Shown: positions 1 through 5,979 of the stretch, one piece after another
How the letters are laid out: every line of letters begins with the position of its first letter
Position numbering within the stretch: position 1 is the first letter of the stretch
DNA from: an uncultured Mycoplasmatota bacterium
GTDB taxonomy: Bacteria > Bacillota_I > Bacilli_A > RF39 > UBA660
Assembly (NCBI GenBank): GCA_900553045.1
Contig: USBW01000032.1
Span: 1-7,259 of the forward strand
Length of the DNA: 7,259 bases
Direction: 5' to 3'
Notes under the pieces: model-generated
What the model saw: the letters and a program-made list of their open reading frames with translations, nothing else
What the model was told of the DNA's origin: nothing
The model's database searches: none
Made by a program: the position numbers and the translations under genes

Positions 1-787
1 CCTTGTAAATTATTTTTTCTAAGTCTTTATCAATTGGAACATCACAGTAAATGGTCGCTAGTTTTTTAGAAAAGAAAGCGCTATCGCGATCTAAAACTAG
101 TTTTTCTTTAGTTTTACCAGTTATTTTATCAATATTTTCGTAAACTCCTTCTAAGGTACCATAAGTCTGAAGCAAAGTAATAGCTGTTTTTTCACCAATT
201 CCTTTAACACCTTTAATATTATCACTACTATCACCCATCAAAGCCTTAATATCGATCATTTTTTCAGGCGTAAGGCCATAAATTTCTTCAAATTTAGGCT
301 TGTCCATCCAAATATAATCATTAGTTTTTAAAAGCTTAACTGCAACTCGATCAGAAATAAGCTGTAATAAGTCTTTATCGCTACTTACAATTACTCCTTG
401 ATAAAGTGAACTATTAGTTATTTCCTTAGCAAAAGTGCCAATAATATCATCTGCTTCATAATTATCAATCTCAAAGCAGGCTATCCCCATACTAGCAGCA
501 ATCATTTTAGCTACTGGAAATTGCTCATTAAGTTCGATTGGCATTTTCTTACGACCGTCTTTGTAATCTTGATACATCTCATGTCTAAAAGTTTTGCCTT
601 TATCAAAAGCAATCATCATATAGTTAGGTTCTTCTTCATGAATGATCTTATTTAACATATTGATAAAACCATACAACGCATTAGTTGGAAATCCTTTAGA
701 ATTTCTTAAAATATTGCCCTTGTAAGCAGTTGCATAATAGCTCCTAAATAATAAGTTATTACCATCTATTAATATTACTTTTCTCAT
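1..787 (-). CDS. 5'-3' exonuclease of the DNA polymerase I type (PolA N-terminal or stand-alone), C-terminus cut by window edge
   Basis: Divalent-metal 5' flap nuclease that removes RNA primers and displaced flaps in Okazaki-fragment maturation and excision repair. The 262 visible residues cover the nuclease core. Metal-binding acidic residues are D8 (LIDGNN), D62 (AFDKGK), E111/D113/D114 (YEADDIIG), D137/D139 (SSDKDLLQL) and D186/D189 (MGDSSDN). The helix-3-turn-helix DNA-binding motif GVKGIGEKTA follows at 193-202. Arg/Lys residues for the substrate phosphate lie at 68-80 (FRHE...YKDGRK). The ATG at 787-785 starts the family N-terminus MRKVILIDGNN and has a GGTGG ribosome site at 796-792. 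The frame is still open at the left edge, so I cannot tell whether a polymerase domain follows (polA) or whether this is the stand-alone exonuclease of about 300 residues found in some reduced Firmicutes and Mollicutes. It lies downstream of the rny terminator and is probably a separate unit. Confidence 0.93.
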   Translation of the reverse strand, partial: MRKVILIDGNNLLFRSYYATAYKGNILRNSKGFPTNALYGFINMLNKIIHEEEPNYMMIAFDKGKTFRHEMYQDYKDGRKKMPIELNEQFPVAKMIAASMGIACFEIDNYEADDIIGTFAKEITNSSLYQGVIVSSDKDLLQLISDRVAVKLLKTNDYIWMDKPKFEEIYGLTPEKMIDIKALMGDSSDNIKGVKGIGEKTAITLLQTYGTLEGVYENIDKITGKTKEKLVLDRDSAFFSKKLATIYCDVPIDKDLEKIIYK

Positions 788-802
788 TTTACCACCAAAT
801 TC

Positions 803-811
803 ATTATAGCA
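803..811 (-). promoter_or_regulatory. Candidate extended -10 promoter for the exonuclease gene
   Basis: Reading the minus strand, TGC-TATAAT gives a perfect -10 hexamer (808-803) with an extended-10 TG (811-810). No good -35 is seen 17 bases upstream, where the rny terminator T-run ends. The predicted start of transcription (about 797) would lie almost at the ribosome site (796-792), giving a leader of only about ten bases. The exact use of this promoter is therefore uncertain. Confidence 0.4.
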
Positions 812-830
812 CATTCAAACGACGAATAAT

Positions 831-860
831 AGAAAAAAGAAGCACTACTTTGCTTCTTCT
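831..860 (-). terminator. Rho-independent terminator of rny
   Basis: On the minus strand the stem AGAAGCA (857-851) pairs perfectly with TGCTTCT (844-838) around a 6-base loop and runs straight into a six-T tract at 838-833. The stem can be extended by a few A-T and G-T pairs. The stop codon of the RNase Y HD fragment (847-845) lies in the loop, so the last codons of the gene double as the terminator stem. Confidence 0.85.
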
Positions 861-1444
861 TGAACACGAGTCTCTCTAATTACAGTTACCTTAATAGTAC
901 CTGGGTACTGCATCTCTTCCTCAATTTTATCTTTTATATTACGAGCAACCTGAAAAGCCATCAAATCACTAATTTCATCAGGCTTAACTAAAACACGTAA
1001 TTCCCTTCCAGCTTGCATAGCATAACTTTTTTCAACACCCTTCATATTATCTGCTATCGACTCAAGTTGTTCTAAACGCTTAATGTAGTTTTCTAAAGAA
1101 TCATTTCTAGCACCTGGTCTTGATGCTGACAAAGTGTCGGCTATTTGGACTAAAGCTGCAATAACACTAGTTTGAGCAGTATCGCCATGATGGGAAGCTA
1201 TAGCATTAACAACAACACTAGGCTCTTTATATTTTTTAGCAATATCAACACCAATTGAGACATGACTTCCTTCCATTTCTTGATCAACTGCTTTACCAAT
1301 ATCGTGGAAAAGGCCAGCTCTTTTAGCTAAAGTGACATTTTCTCCTAACTCGGCTGCCAAAATACCAGTAAGATGAGCTACTTCTAAAGAATGTTTTAAA
1401 GCATTCTGTCCGTAACTAGTCCTAAAGTGCAAGCGGCCAAGCAA
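845..1444 (-). CDS. rny: RNase Y, C-terminal part (HD phosphodiesterase domain), separated from the N-terminal part by a frame break
   Basis: Catalytic half of RNase Y, the membrane-bound endoribonuclease that starts mRNA decay in Firmicutes. The HD-domain metal ligands are visible: H18, H47-D48 (LFHDIGKA) and D103 ([13 protein letters not shown]). The family C-terminus ([14 protein letters not shown], 180-193) is intact and there are no internal stops. The fragment begins in the conserved [13 protein letters not shown] segment just before the HD domain, so it lacks the anchor, coiled coil and KH domain, which lie upstream in another frame (1467-2426). The listed start is a TTG at 1444-1442 with no convincing ribosome site. 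The frame is open back to 1474 but contains no ATG or GTG there, so independent efficient translation looks unlikely. The sequence is well conserved and not visibly decayed. This may be half of a recently broken gene, a product of recoding, or an assembly artefact. Confidence 0.9.
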   Translation of the reverse strand: MLGRLHFRTSYGQNALKHSLEVAHLTGILAAELGENVTLAKRAGLFHDIGKAVDQEMEGSHVSIGVDIAKKYKEPSVVVNAIASHHGDTAQTSVIAALVQIADTLSASRPGARNDSLENYIKRLEQLESIADNMKGVEKSYAMQAGRELRVLVKPDEISDLMAFQVARNIKDKIEEEMQYPGTIKVTVIRETRVQEEAK

Positions 1445-1447
1445 CTC

Positions 1448-1475
1448 GATAAGAGCATTATCAACTTTATTGATC
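1448..1475 (-). other. 28-base interruption between the two halves of rny
   Basis: Frame 1 ends ...[12 protein letters not shown] (TAA at 1469-1467, followed in frame by TGA and another TAA). The second frame resumes at ...[16 protein letters not shown]. RNase Y proteins read PELI(K/E)(L/I)LGRL continuously here. Removing the 28 bases 1475-1448 joins PELI to ELLGRL and restores a 517-codon gene, close to the 520 residues of Bacillus RNase Y. The segment can form two small overlapping hairpins: ATCAA-TAAAG-TTGAT (1474-1460) and GATAA-TGCTC-TTATC (1462-1448), each with a 5-bp stem and a 5-base loop. The codon GAT occurs in frame 1 (1475-1473) and in frame 2 (1462-1460). Whether this is mutation, assembly error or a recoding site cannot be decided here. 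Confidence 0.7.
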
Positions 1476-2426
1476 TATTAACTCAGGAGCCATCTTTGTA
1501 ATACCTAATTCAAACAAAGCATTATTACCAAACTCCATAATTTTAACTTGCATATCTTTAACCGTCTTGTCATAAATTTCTTCAATTCTAACAGGATTGA
1601 TCCTGCCATCAGCTATTAAGCTTTCAATAGTCTGTTTAGCAATTTCTCTACGGAGAGGATCAAAAGATGAAATAACTATAACCTCAGGAGTATCGTCAAT
1701 TATTAAATCAACTCCAGTAATTGCTTCAATTGTTCTAATGTTACGACCCTCACGGCCAATTATTCGACCTTTCATCTCGTTATTAGGTAGTTCAATAGTT
1801 GACACAGTTTGTTCATTAACTATATCAGAAGCATATTTCTGCATAGATGAAACTAGTAATTCTTTAGCATTTTTATCAACTACTAATTTAGCTTCATCTT
1901 CTTGTTCCTTGATATACTGACTAATTTCATCGGCCAACTCATCTTCAACTTTTTTCATAATCAACTCGCGAGCTTTACTATGATCAAGCCCACTGATTTT
2001 AGAGAGTAATTCAATTTGTTCTTGTTTTAATTTTTCCATTTCTTTTTGATCATTTTGAATCTTTACAGTTAAGTCTTGCAATTTTTCTTCACGATCATCT
2101 AATAATTGTTCTCTTTTTTGAAAAGATTCATCGCGCTTATCCATGTTTTTTTCACGTTGAAACAAACGCTCCTCTTGCTCTTTTAACTCGTTTTTCTTTT
2201 CTTTAACTTCGCGGTCAATATCTAATTTTAATTTATAAGATTCTTCTTTTGCTTCAATCAATAAATCTCTTTTTGACTTTTCAGCTTCCTTAGTCGCTGC
2301 TAATATTAAATCTTTTGCACGTGCTGAAGCACTGTTTATTCTAAAATGATTTATTAAAACAGTAAGTCCAATACCAACCAAAAATCCAATTATGACCAAT
2401 AAAATGGAGAATAGAATATTTTCCAT
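1467..2426 (-). CDS. rny: RNase Y, N-terminal part (membrane anchor, coiled coil, KH domain)
   Basis: RNase Y is tethered to the inner face of the membrane and cleaves mRNAs internally. In this 319-residue fragment, residues 4-26 form the N-terminal transmembrane anchor and about 35-145 are a long charged coiled coil rich in K/E/R. A KH RNA-binding domain follows at about 206-270 with the loop [12 protein letters not shown] (220-231). The fragment stops at residue 319, just short of the HD domain, which continues in another frame at 1444-845. The ATG at 2426-2424 gives a proper family N-terminus and has GGAGG at 2441-2437, ten bases upstream. A dedicated promoter lies at 2511-2483. Placement after recA matches Bacilli gene order. 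If nothing repairs the break, this half would be a membrane-bound RNA-binding protein without nuclease activity. Confidence 0.93.
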   Translation of the reverse strand: MENILFSILLVIIGFLVGIGLTVLINHFRINSASARAKDLILAATKEAEKSKRDLLIEAKEESYKLKLDIDREVKEKKNELKEQEERLFQREKNMDKRDESFQKREQLLDDREEKLQDLTVKIQNDQKEMEKLKQEQIELLSKISGLDHSKARELIMKKVEDELADEISQYIKEQEDEAKLVVDKNAKELLVSSMQKYASDIVNEQTVSTIELPNNEMKGRIIGREGRNIRTIEAITGVDLIIDDTPEVIVISSFDPLRREIAKQTIESLIADGRINPVRIEEIYDKTVKDMQVKIMEFGNNALFELGITKMAPELIDQ

Positions 2427-2457
2427 TAACGTTATTCCTCCATTTATTAATATGTTT

Positions 2458-2475
2458 ATGTTAATAATCTAACAT
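2458..2475 (-). other. Hairpin at the predicted 5' end of the rny mRNA
   Basis: On the minus strand ATGTTA (2475-2470) pairs with TAACAT (2463-2458) around the 6-base loop GATTAT. It begins within a base or two of the predicted transcription start (about 2476). A stem at the extreme 5' end may protect an mRNA from 5'-dependent decay. The stem is AT-rich and only 6 bp, so it may be chance. Confidence 0.3.
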
Positions 2476-2482
2476 TAACTTT

Positions 2483-2511
2483 ATTGTAAAATGAATTTGA
2501 CTATCTGTCAA
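2483..2511 (-). promoter_or_regulatory. Sigma-A promoter of rny
   Basis: The minus strand shows TTGACA (2511-2506), a 17-base spacer and TACAAT (2488-2483), five of six bases of the -10 consensus. Transcription would start near 2476, leaving a leader of about 50 bases with GGAGG at 2441-2437. No convincing recA terminator lies upstream; a weak AT-only inverted repeat near 2548-2574 lacks a T-run, so recA read-through into rny is possible. Confidence 0.8.
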
Positions 2512-2576
2512 GCAAAGAAGCTCTAACCCAATCCTATCCTAAACAGTAATAAAAGTATTAGATATATTACTTATTA

Positions 2577-3602
2577 TTAATTTTTATTCTCTTCTTTAGA
2601 TTCCTTTTTAGAATCAAAGTAAAAATCACGAACTTTCTTTAAGATCTCATTATATATTTCTTGATTATTCTTTAAGAAGGCTTTAGCATTTTCTTTACCT
2701 TGGCCTATCTTCTCACCTTTATAAGAATACCAAGCTCCGCTTTTCTCAACTATATTAGCATTACTAGCCAAATCAAGAAGTTCACTTTCCTTAGAAATGC
2801 CCTCGCCATACATAATTTCAATCGTCGCAGTCTTAAATGGTGGAGCAACCTTATTTTTAACAACTTTAACAACTGTTCTATTACCAATGATACTATCACC
2901 CATCTTAATTTGTTCACCACGACGAACATCAAGACGGATCGAAGAATAGAACTTTAAAGCTCTACCACCAGGAGTAGTTTCAGGATTACCAAACATAACT
3001 CCCACTTTTTCTCTTAATTGATTAATAAAAATCGCAGTTGTTTTCGTTTTGCTGATCGTTCCTGATAATTTTCTTAAAGCCTGAGACATCAGACGAGCTT
3101 GCAAGCCTACATGAGCCTCGCCCATATCACCATCGATCTCTGCTTGAGGTACCAAAGCTGCAACCGAATCAATAACCACAATATTTACCGCTTCACTACG
3201 TACCAAAGCTTCACAGATCTCTAAAGCCTGCTCTCCAGTATCTGGCTGTGATAATAACAACTCATTAATATCGACCCCTAATTTCTTAGCATAAACCGGA
3301 TCCAAAGCATGTTCCGCATCAATAAATGCTGCTCTGCCACCAAGTTTTTGTACTTCTGCAATAGCATGCAAAGCAACCGTCGTCTTACCACTGGACTCAG
3401 GTCCAAAAATCTCAATTATTCGACCTTTAGGATAACCTCCTGCTCCTAAAGCAATATCCAAAGCAAGCGAACCGCTTGAAGTAGTCTCAACAGTCATATG
3501 AGAATGCTCACCTAACTTCATAATAGAGCCCTTTCCAAATTGCTTTTCAATTTCTGCTAGTACTTGTTCCAACGCCTTATCTGTCTCTTTTGTTTTTGCC
3601 AT
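2577..3602 (-). CDS. recA: RecA recombinase
   Basis: DNA-dependent ATPase that forms filaments on single-stranded DNA, catalyses homologous strand exchange and triggers LexA self-cleavage in the SOS response. At 341 residues it is of normal length. Walker A is GPESSGKTT (67-75), the catalytic-glutamate segment is [10 protein letters not shown] (93-102) and Walker B is VVIDSVAAL (142-150). DNA-binding loop L2 has the family signature between NQLREKVG (194) and GG (213). The C-terminal tail is short, lysine- and glutamate-rich. The ATG at 3602-3600 follows AAGGAG (3615-3610) by seven bases, which fixes the start. The gene has its own promoter and a LexA-type box and is preceded by the terminator of the rodZ-pgsA-like operon. 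The cinA gene that usually lies directly upstream in Bacilli is absent. Confidence 0.99.
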   Translation of the reverse strand: MAKTKETDKALEQVLAEIEKQFGKGSIMKLGEHSHMTVETTSSGSLALDIALGAGGYPKGRIIEIFGPESSGKTTVALHAIAEVQKLGGRAAFIDAEHALDPVYAKKLGVDINELLLSQPDTGEQALEICEALVRSEAVNIVVIDSVAALVPQAEIDGDMGEAHVGLQARLMSQALRKLSGTISKTKTTAIFINQLREKVGVMFGNPETTPGGRALKFYSSIRLDVRRGEQIKMGDSIIGNRTVVKVVKNKVAPPFKTATIEIMYGEGISKESELLDLASNANIVEKSGAWYSYKGEKIGQGKENAKAFLKNNQEIYNEILKKVRDFYFDSKKESKEENKN

Positions 3603-3629
3603 ATTATCTCTCCTTCAAATTACAAATCA

Positions 3630-3658
3630 AGCATACTACATAAAAAAACGAATGTCAA
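3630..3658 (-). promoter_or_regulatory. Sigma-A promoter of recA
   Basis: The minus strand shows a consensus -35 TTGACA (3658-3653), a 17-base spacer and -10 TATGCT (3635-3630). Transcription would start near 3623, giving a leader of about 20 bases that carries the AAGGAG ribosome site. The SOS-type palindrome sits ten bases upstream of the -35. Confidence 0.85.
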
Positions 3659-3667
3659 CCACTTTTT

Positions 3668-3681
3668 CAAACATTTGTTTG
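3668..3681. promoter_or_regulatory. Candidate LexA (SOS) box of recA
   Basis: CAAACATTTGTTTG is an inverted repeat with 6-base arms (CAAACA/TGTTTG) and two central bases. It has the layout of the Firmicutes LexA site CGAAC-N4-GTTCG with a symmetric G-to-A change in each arm. It lies just upstream of the recA -35, where SOS boxes are found in Bacilli. No lexA gene is in the window, so the regulator is inferred. Confidence 0.65.
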
Positions 3682-3710
3682 CCAATTTTAGTAAATTAAT
3701 TCTGAACAAA

Positions 3711-3752
3711 ATAAAAATTTCCTACCAACAATATCCCAACTTGGTAAGAAAT
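3711..3752 (-). terminator. Rho-independent terminator of the rodZ-pgsA-like operon
   Basis: On the minus strand ATTTCTTACCAA (3752-3741) pairs with TTGGTAGGAAAT (3728-3717) over 12 base pairs including one G-T, around a 12-base loop. A T-rich tract TTTTTAT (3717-3711) follows. It begins 13 bases after the stop codon of the PgsA-like gene and separates that operon from recA. Confidence 0.88.
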
Positions 3753-3765
3753 CTTTTAAACAAAA

Positions 3766-4368
3766 TCATTTTTCAACTTCAACAAATAATTGCAAATTTT
3801 TTTTATAAGCAAAATAAAACTCAAACCCAGCAAAAATAGCCATAAACGAAGCAAAGTAAAGAAAAGCATCTGCTATTTTTAAACCGATTAACTCAAATGG
3901 TAAATTATAGAACAAAATCAAAAGTATTCCGATTAAACAAGCAGCATTTTTAATAGTATCAGCAGTTTTAAGCTCAAAACTTTGACCATTAAACAAAAGC
4001 ACATTAGTAATAATGGCGATAACTAAATCATAAACAACTATTACTACTGGCACTAAATAAGAAATATAGCCACTAGCAGATAGGTAAATCAAAATAGCAT
4101 CAACAAATATAGCATTGACTGCCTTGCCAAAACAAACTAACTTACTATTTGATTTTTTGGATTTTACATTTAAAGAATATAACAAAGATAAAATGCAAAA
4201 TATTAAGAAAAAGAAACCAGCTACAAAAAATCTTGCATCAATCAGTATGTTATTATATAAGAAAGTTGGAAAGTTAATTCCTATTCTATAAAAAGGAAAA
4301 AGTAATAAAAATAAAATTGCCAATCCAAATATAACTTTTGATAAAATAATCTTGTTTAATTTACTCAT
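3766..4368 (-). CDS. PgsA-like CDP-alcohol phosphatidyltransferase homologue lacking the catalytic motif (probable pseudoenzyme)
   Basis: A 200-residue membrane protein with about five or six hydrophobic segments. It occupies the pgsA position between a RodZ-like gene and recA. Homology to phosphatidylglycerophosphate synthase is visible at both ends: an N-terminal LNKI-LSK segment resembling Bacillus PgsA NKITLAR, an FGK at 80-82, and NLPFEL (155-160) followed by an AD....G..(F/Y) pattern matching the PgsA C-terminus. The catalytic signature DxxDGxxAR-x8-GxxxDxxxD is gone. The first half aligns with a lysine/serine stretch (about 62-78) with no D-D-G-A-R, and GKAVNAIFVD (81-90) has Asn and Val where the two later aspartates belong. 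The arginine of the SREF motif is also lost (Tyr113). Phosphatidylglycerophosphate synthesis is therefore not expected. The frame is full length, so it is probably kept for another role, perhaps structural or lipid binding. The start ATG follows AGGTAGGTGA, which overlaps the upstream stop, so translation is likely coupled. Confidence 0.8.
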   Translation of the reverse strand: MSKLNKIILSKVIFGLAILFLLLFPFYRIGINFPTFLYNNILIDARFFVAGFFFLIFCILSLLYSLNVKSKKSNSKLVCFGKAVNAIFVDAILIYLSASGYISYLVPVVIVVYDLVIAIITNVLLFNGQSFELKTADTIKNAACLIGILLILFYNLPFELIGLKIADAFLYFASFMAIFAGFEFYFAYKKNLQLFVEVEK

Positions 4369-4375
4369 AATTCAC

Positions 4376-4810
4376 CTACCTAATAAGCGCATTTCGCAAA
4401 ACAAAATAAAATATGATAAGCACTACTAATAATATAAGTACAATCATAAATACGATGTATGATTTCTTTTCATTTTTATTTATGTTAGAAGTATAAGGAG
4501 AACGGATCTCTTTTTCTTTTGCTTTGCTCTTTTCTAACTCTTTTTTAATATCATCAAGTGAAATTTTAGAAGTTTTTTCAAACAGATAATCATTTACTAA
4601 ATCAACAGCAACTTCCTCATCAAGTCCCAAATATTTAGCATAACTTTTAACAACATCTTTAAGCTCTAAGACGTCTTTAAAGACTTTATGATTACCCTCC
4701 TCTAAGTTTTCAATTAAAATAGCATCAATCTTTAAATCATCTGCCACCTCTTTTACAGAAATGCCGATCTCTTGCCTTTTTTCTTGAAATTGTTCACCTA
4801 ACTCTTTCAA
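4376..4810 (-). CDS. RodZ/YmfM-like protein: N-terminal helix-turn-helix, single membrane segment, no extracytoplasmic domain
   Basis: RodZ proteins link MreB-type cytoskeletal filaments to the membrane and the elongation machinery. This one has a Cro/C1-type HTH fold at residues 1-75 (LGEQFQEKRQEIGISVKEVA, then YAKYLGLD), resembling Bacillus YmfM. A charged linker follows at about 80-117 and one transmembrane helix at about 118-138. Only six residues follow, so the periplasmic or extracellular domain of longer RodZ proteins is missing. I chose the TTG at 4810-4808 (144 residues) because AGAGG at 4823-4819 is eight bases upstream. The in-frame GTG at 4819 lies inside that ribosome site and cannot use it. 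The stop codon overlaps the ribosome site of the PgsA-like gene, so the two form an operon. A DNA-binding role is possible but less likely. Confidence 0.85.
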   Translation of the reverse strand: MKELGEQFQEKRQEIGISVKEVADDLKIDAILIENLEEGNHKVFKDVLELKDVVKSYAKYLGLDEEVAVDLVNDYLFEKTSKISLDDIKKELEKSKAKEKEIRSPYTSNINKNEKKSYIVFMIVLILLVVLIIFYFVLRNALIR

Positions 4811-4836
4811 AATTAACACCTCTTTTAAAATAGAAC

Positions 4837-4858
4837 AAAATGTAAAAAATTACATTTT
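4837..4858. repeat. Perfect inverted repeat upstream of the RodZ-like gene
   Basis: AAAATGTAA and TTACATTTT form a perfect 9-bp inverted repeat around AAAA, centred about 38 bases upstream of the TTG start. It may be an operator for the rodZ-pgsA-like operon or a weak AT-only terminator for RNA arriving from the right. In the minus direction the T-run lies in the loop and the downstream arm ends TTTTG, so it would be a poor terminator. No clear promoter was found between it and the gene. Confidence 0.5.
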
Positions 4859-4869
4859 TAATTATTACC

Positions 4870-5177
4870 TGCTAGGGTTTCTTTTTTGATCTCTACTCAT
4901 GACTTTTATTTCCGACAGTCCACGATAAGTTTTCGTTCTTTTTAATTTTCTCAACTATAAATCTTTACGCTAGTTCTTTGTACTGCTTATAGAGCGACAC
5001 TGATAAAGTCCTTATTAAACACAAGACTTGCTTCTTGAAAACCTGATAAATTTGCAAACTAAACTCCTACAACAGACCAATTGCTGGCGCTAGCTTACCA
5101 AAAATTTGTACCTGTATCAAAAAAACCACAAAGATTTCTACTTTTATTTGAACATAAATTTCTAGTTTATAAAAAAA
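4870..5177 (-). other. About 310 bases without a gene between rnpB and rodZ; possible structured RNA of unknown type
   Basis: No convincing coding frame is seen. On the minus strand GGTTTTTTTGAT (5127-5116) can pair with ATCAAAA and AAACC in 4890-4876, giving 12 pairs with one 3-base bulge and closing a span of about 250 bases. Inside are CTATAA/TTATAG (4993-4988 with 4960-4955), CAAGA/TCTTG (5036-5032 with 5025-5021) and ACGA/TCGT (4935-4932 with 4924-4921). I looked for tmRNA (no TTCGA T-arm), SRP RNA (no GGAAGGAAGCAGC apex), T-box, TPP, SAM, lysine, cobalamin and glmS signatures and found none. A 6S-type RNA or a long rodZ leader cannot be excluded. The pairing is AT-rich and could be chance. 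Confidence 0.35.
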
Positions 5178-5587
5178 TAACATTTAATAAGCCATGTTCT
5201 GTACCTTAAAAATTAAGGTGGCAAACATTTATCTATCTTTAAAATAAAGATTCTTGATCCAAGTTCTATTTTCCTAGATCAAAACTCCCCTACCAAAATT
5301 TGGGTTTCTCACTTGTGGGGTTTACCGCGTTCCACTCCTTATGTTTCCATAAGGCTCGTCTCTTTGGCACTTTTATATTCTCAAGACCATATTACAAAAA
5401 CTTAGGTTTTGAAAAAGCCGTTAACTTCAAAGAACTAAAGAATAATCTATAATTCTTACAAAGCTACTTTAGGTTATTTTTTCCCTAAACACAAACACTA
5501 AGAACATCACAGTTCTTGTGAGCATGGACTTTCCTCTACATAATTGCACAAACTATGCAACTTATATAGCGTTTGCCTAAAATGTTA
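5178..5587 (-). ncRNA. rnpB: RNase P RNA, type B
   Basis: Catalytic RNA of the ribozyme that removes the 5' leader from precursor tRNAs. On the minus strand the universal core is clear: GAGGAAAGTCCATGCT (5536-5521), GAGTGGAACGCGGTAAACCCC (5337-5317), CCCAAATTTTGGTAGGGG (5304-5287, including the GGU that contacts the tRNA CCA end) and ACAGAACATGGCTTA (5202-5188). These match the Bacillus type B RNA closely and in the same order. The ends are set by helix P1: TAACATTT (5587-5580) pairs with AAATGTTA (5185-5178), giving about 410 nucleotides. A seven-T run (5177-5171) follows directly and probably ends transcription. The 5' P1 strand includes the gpsB stop codon. It may be processed from the gpsB transcript; a TATATT at 5607-5602 inside gpsB is a weak candidate for its own -10. 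Confidence 0.97.
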
Positions 5588-5917
5588 TTCCTTATCGCCA
5601 AATATAACCTTTTCTAGGTTGGATAATCTTTTTAAGATGTCAACATTTGTTGTGTTAATTCCCTCTTTGGAACTAGCTTTAGCTATCTCTACACTGACAC
5701 TCGCATCACGTAACTTCTGTTTTAGACGCAAGATCTCTTCTGATAACTCATCTTTTTCCTTTTCACTCTTTTTAATCATCTCAATAAAAGTTTGATAATC
5801 TTCAATGATCAGATCCAAAAATTGATCCACCTCTTTTAATCTATAACCACGTGTATCAATTTTAAATTCTTTTTCTAAAATGTCATCAGGCGTCAAATTT
5901 ATTTTATTCTGATACAT
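5585..5917 (-). CDS. gpsB: Cell-division regulator GpsB
   Basis: GpsB is a small cytoplasmic DivIVA-family protein that moves between the side wall and the division septum and docks penicillin-binding proteins to their sites of action. At 110 residues it is of usual length. The N-terminal membrane- and PBP-binding domain is at about 7-65 (ILEKEFKI, RGY at 23-25, EVDQFLDLIIEDY at 29-41) and continues as a coiled coil to about 72. After a short linker comes the C-terminal trimerisation helix TNVDILKRLSNLEKVIFG (90-107), nearly identical to Bacillus GpsB, which separates it from the longer DivIVA. The ATG follows GGTTGGTGAT. It has its own strong promoter and is followed without a gap by rnpB, a conserved Firmicutes arrangement. 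Confidence 0.96.
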   Translation of the reverse strand: MYQNKINLTPDDILEKEFKIDTRGYRLKEVDQFLDLIIEDYQTFIEMIKKSEKEKDELSEEILRLKQKLRDASVSVEIAKASSKEGINTTNVDILKRLSNLEKVIFGDKE

Positions 5918-5943
5918 AATATCACCAACCCTTTACATAGAAT

Positions 5944-5972
5944 ATTTTAGTTGAAAAATGATACTTTGTCAA
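5944..5972 (-). promoter_or_regulatory. Sigma-A promoter of gpsB (and probably rnpB)
   Basis: The minus strand shows TTGACA (5972-5967), a 17-base spacer and TAAAAT (5949-5944). Transcription would start near 5937, about 20 bases before the gpsB ATG. It is a near-consensus promoter, which would suit supply of the downstream RNase P RNA. It begins eight bases after the stop codon of the transglutaminase-like gene, and I see no terminator between them. Confidence 0.82.
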
Positions 5973-5979
5973 ATTGTTT

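Noticed and set aside
1454..1525. Octamer AGCATTAT at 1454-1461 and 1518-1525 as evidence that the rny interruption is a tandem duplication
   Set aside because: The similarity does not extend far enough, and a 64-base unit does not fit the 28-base surplus.
1597..1920. 107-codon plus-strand frame opposite rny
   Set aside because: Lies wholly inside the conserved RNase Y KH and coiled-coil coding sequence on the other strand; no ribosome site and no family resemblance.
2548..2574. AT-rich inverted repeat after recA (AGTAATA/TATTACT) as a terminator
   Set aside because: A long loop, no G-C-rich stem and no T-run follow it.
2700..2957. Plus-strand frame and a minus-strand frame at 2750-2932 inside recA
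   Set aside because: Both are shadows of the intact recA reading frame.
3564..3839. 91-codon plus-strand frame over the recA leader and the terminator
   Set aside because: Low-complexity composition; it crosses the recA promoter, the LexA-type box and a strong terminator stem, with no ribosome site.
4860..5180. tmRNA, SRP RNA or a known riboswitch in the gap after rnpB
   Set aside because: None of the defining conserved blocks of these RNAs could be found on either strand; kept only as an unassigned region.
5544..5795. 83-codon plus-strand frame over gpsB and the rnpB 5' end
   Set aside because: Antisense to conserved gpsB coding sequence and RNase P RNA.
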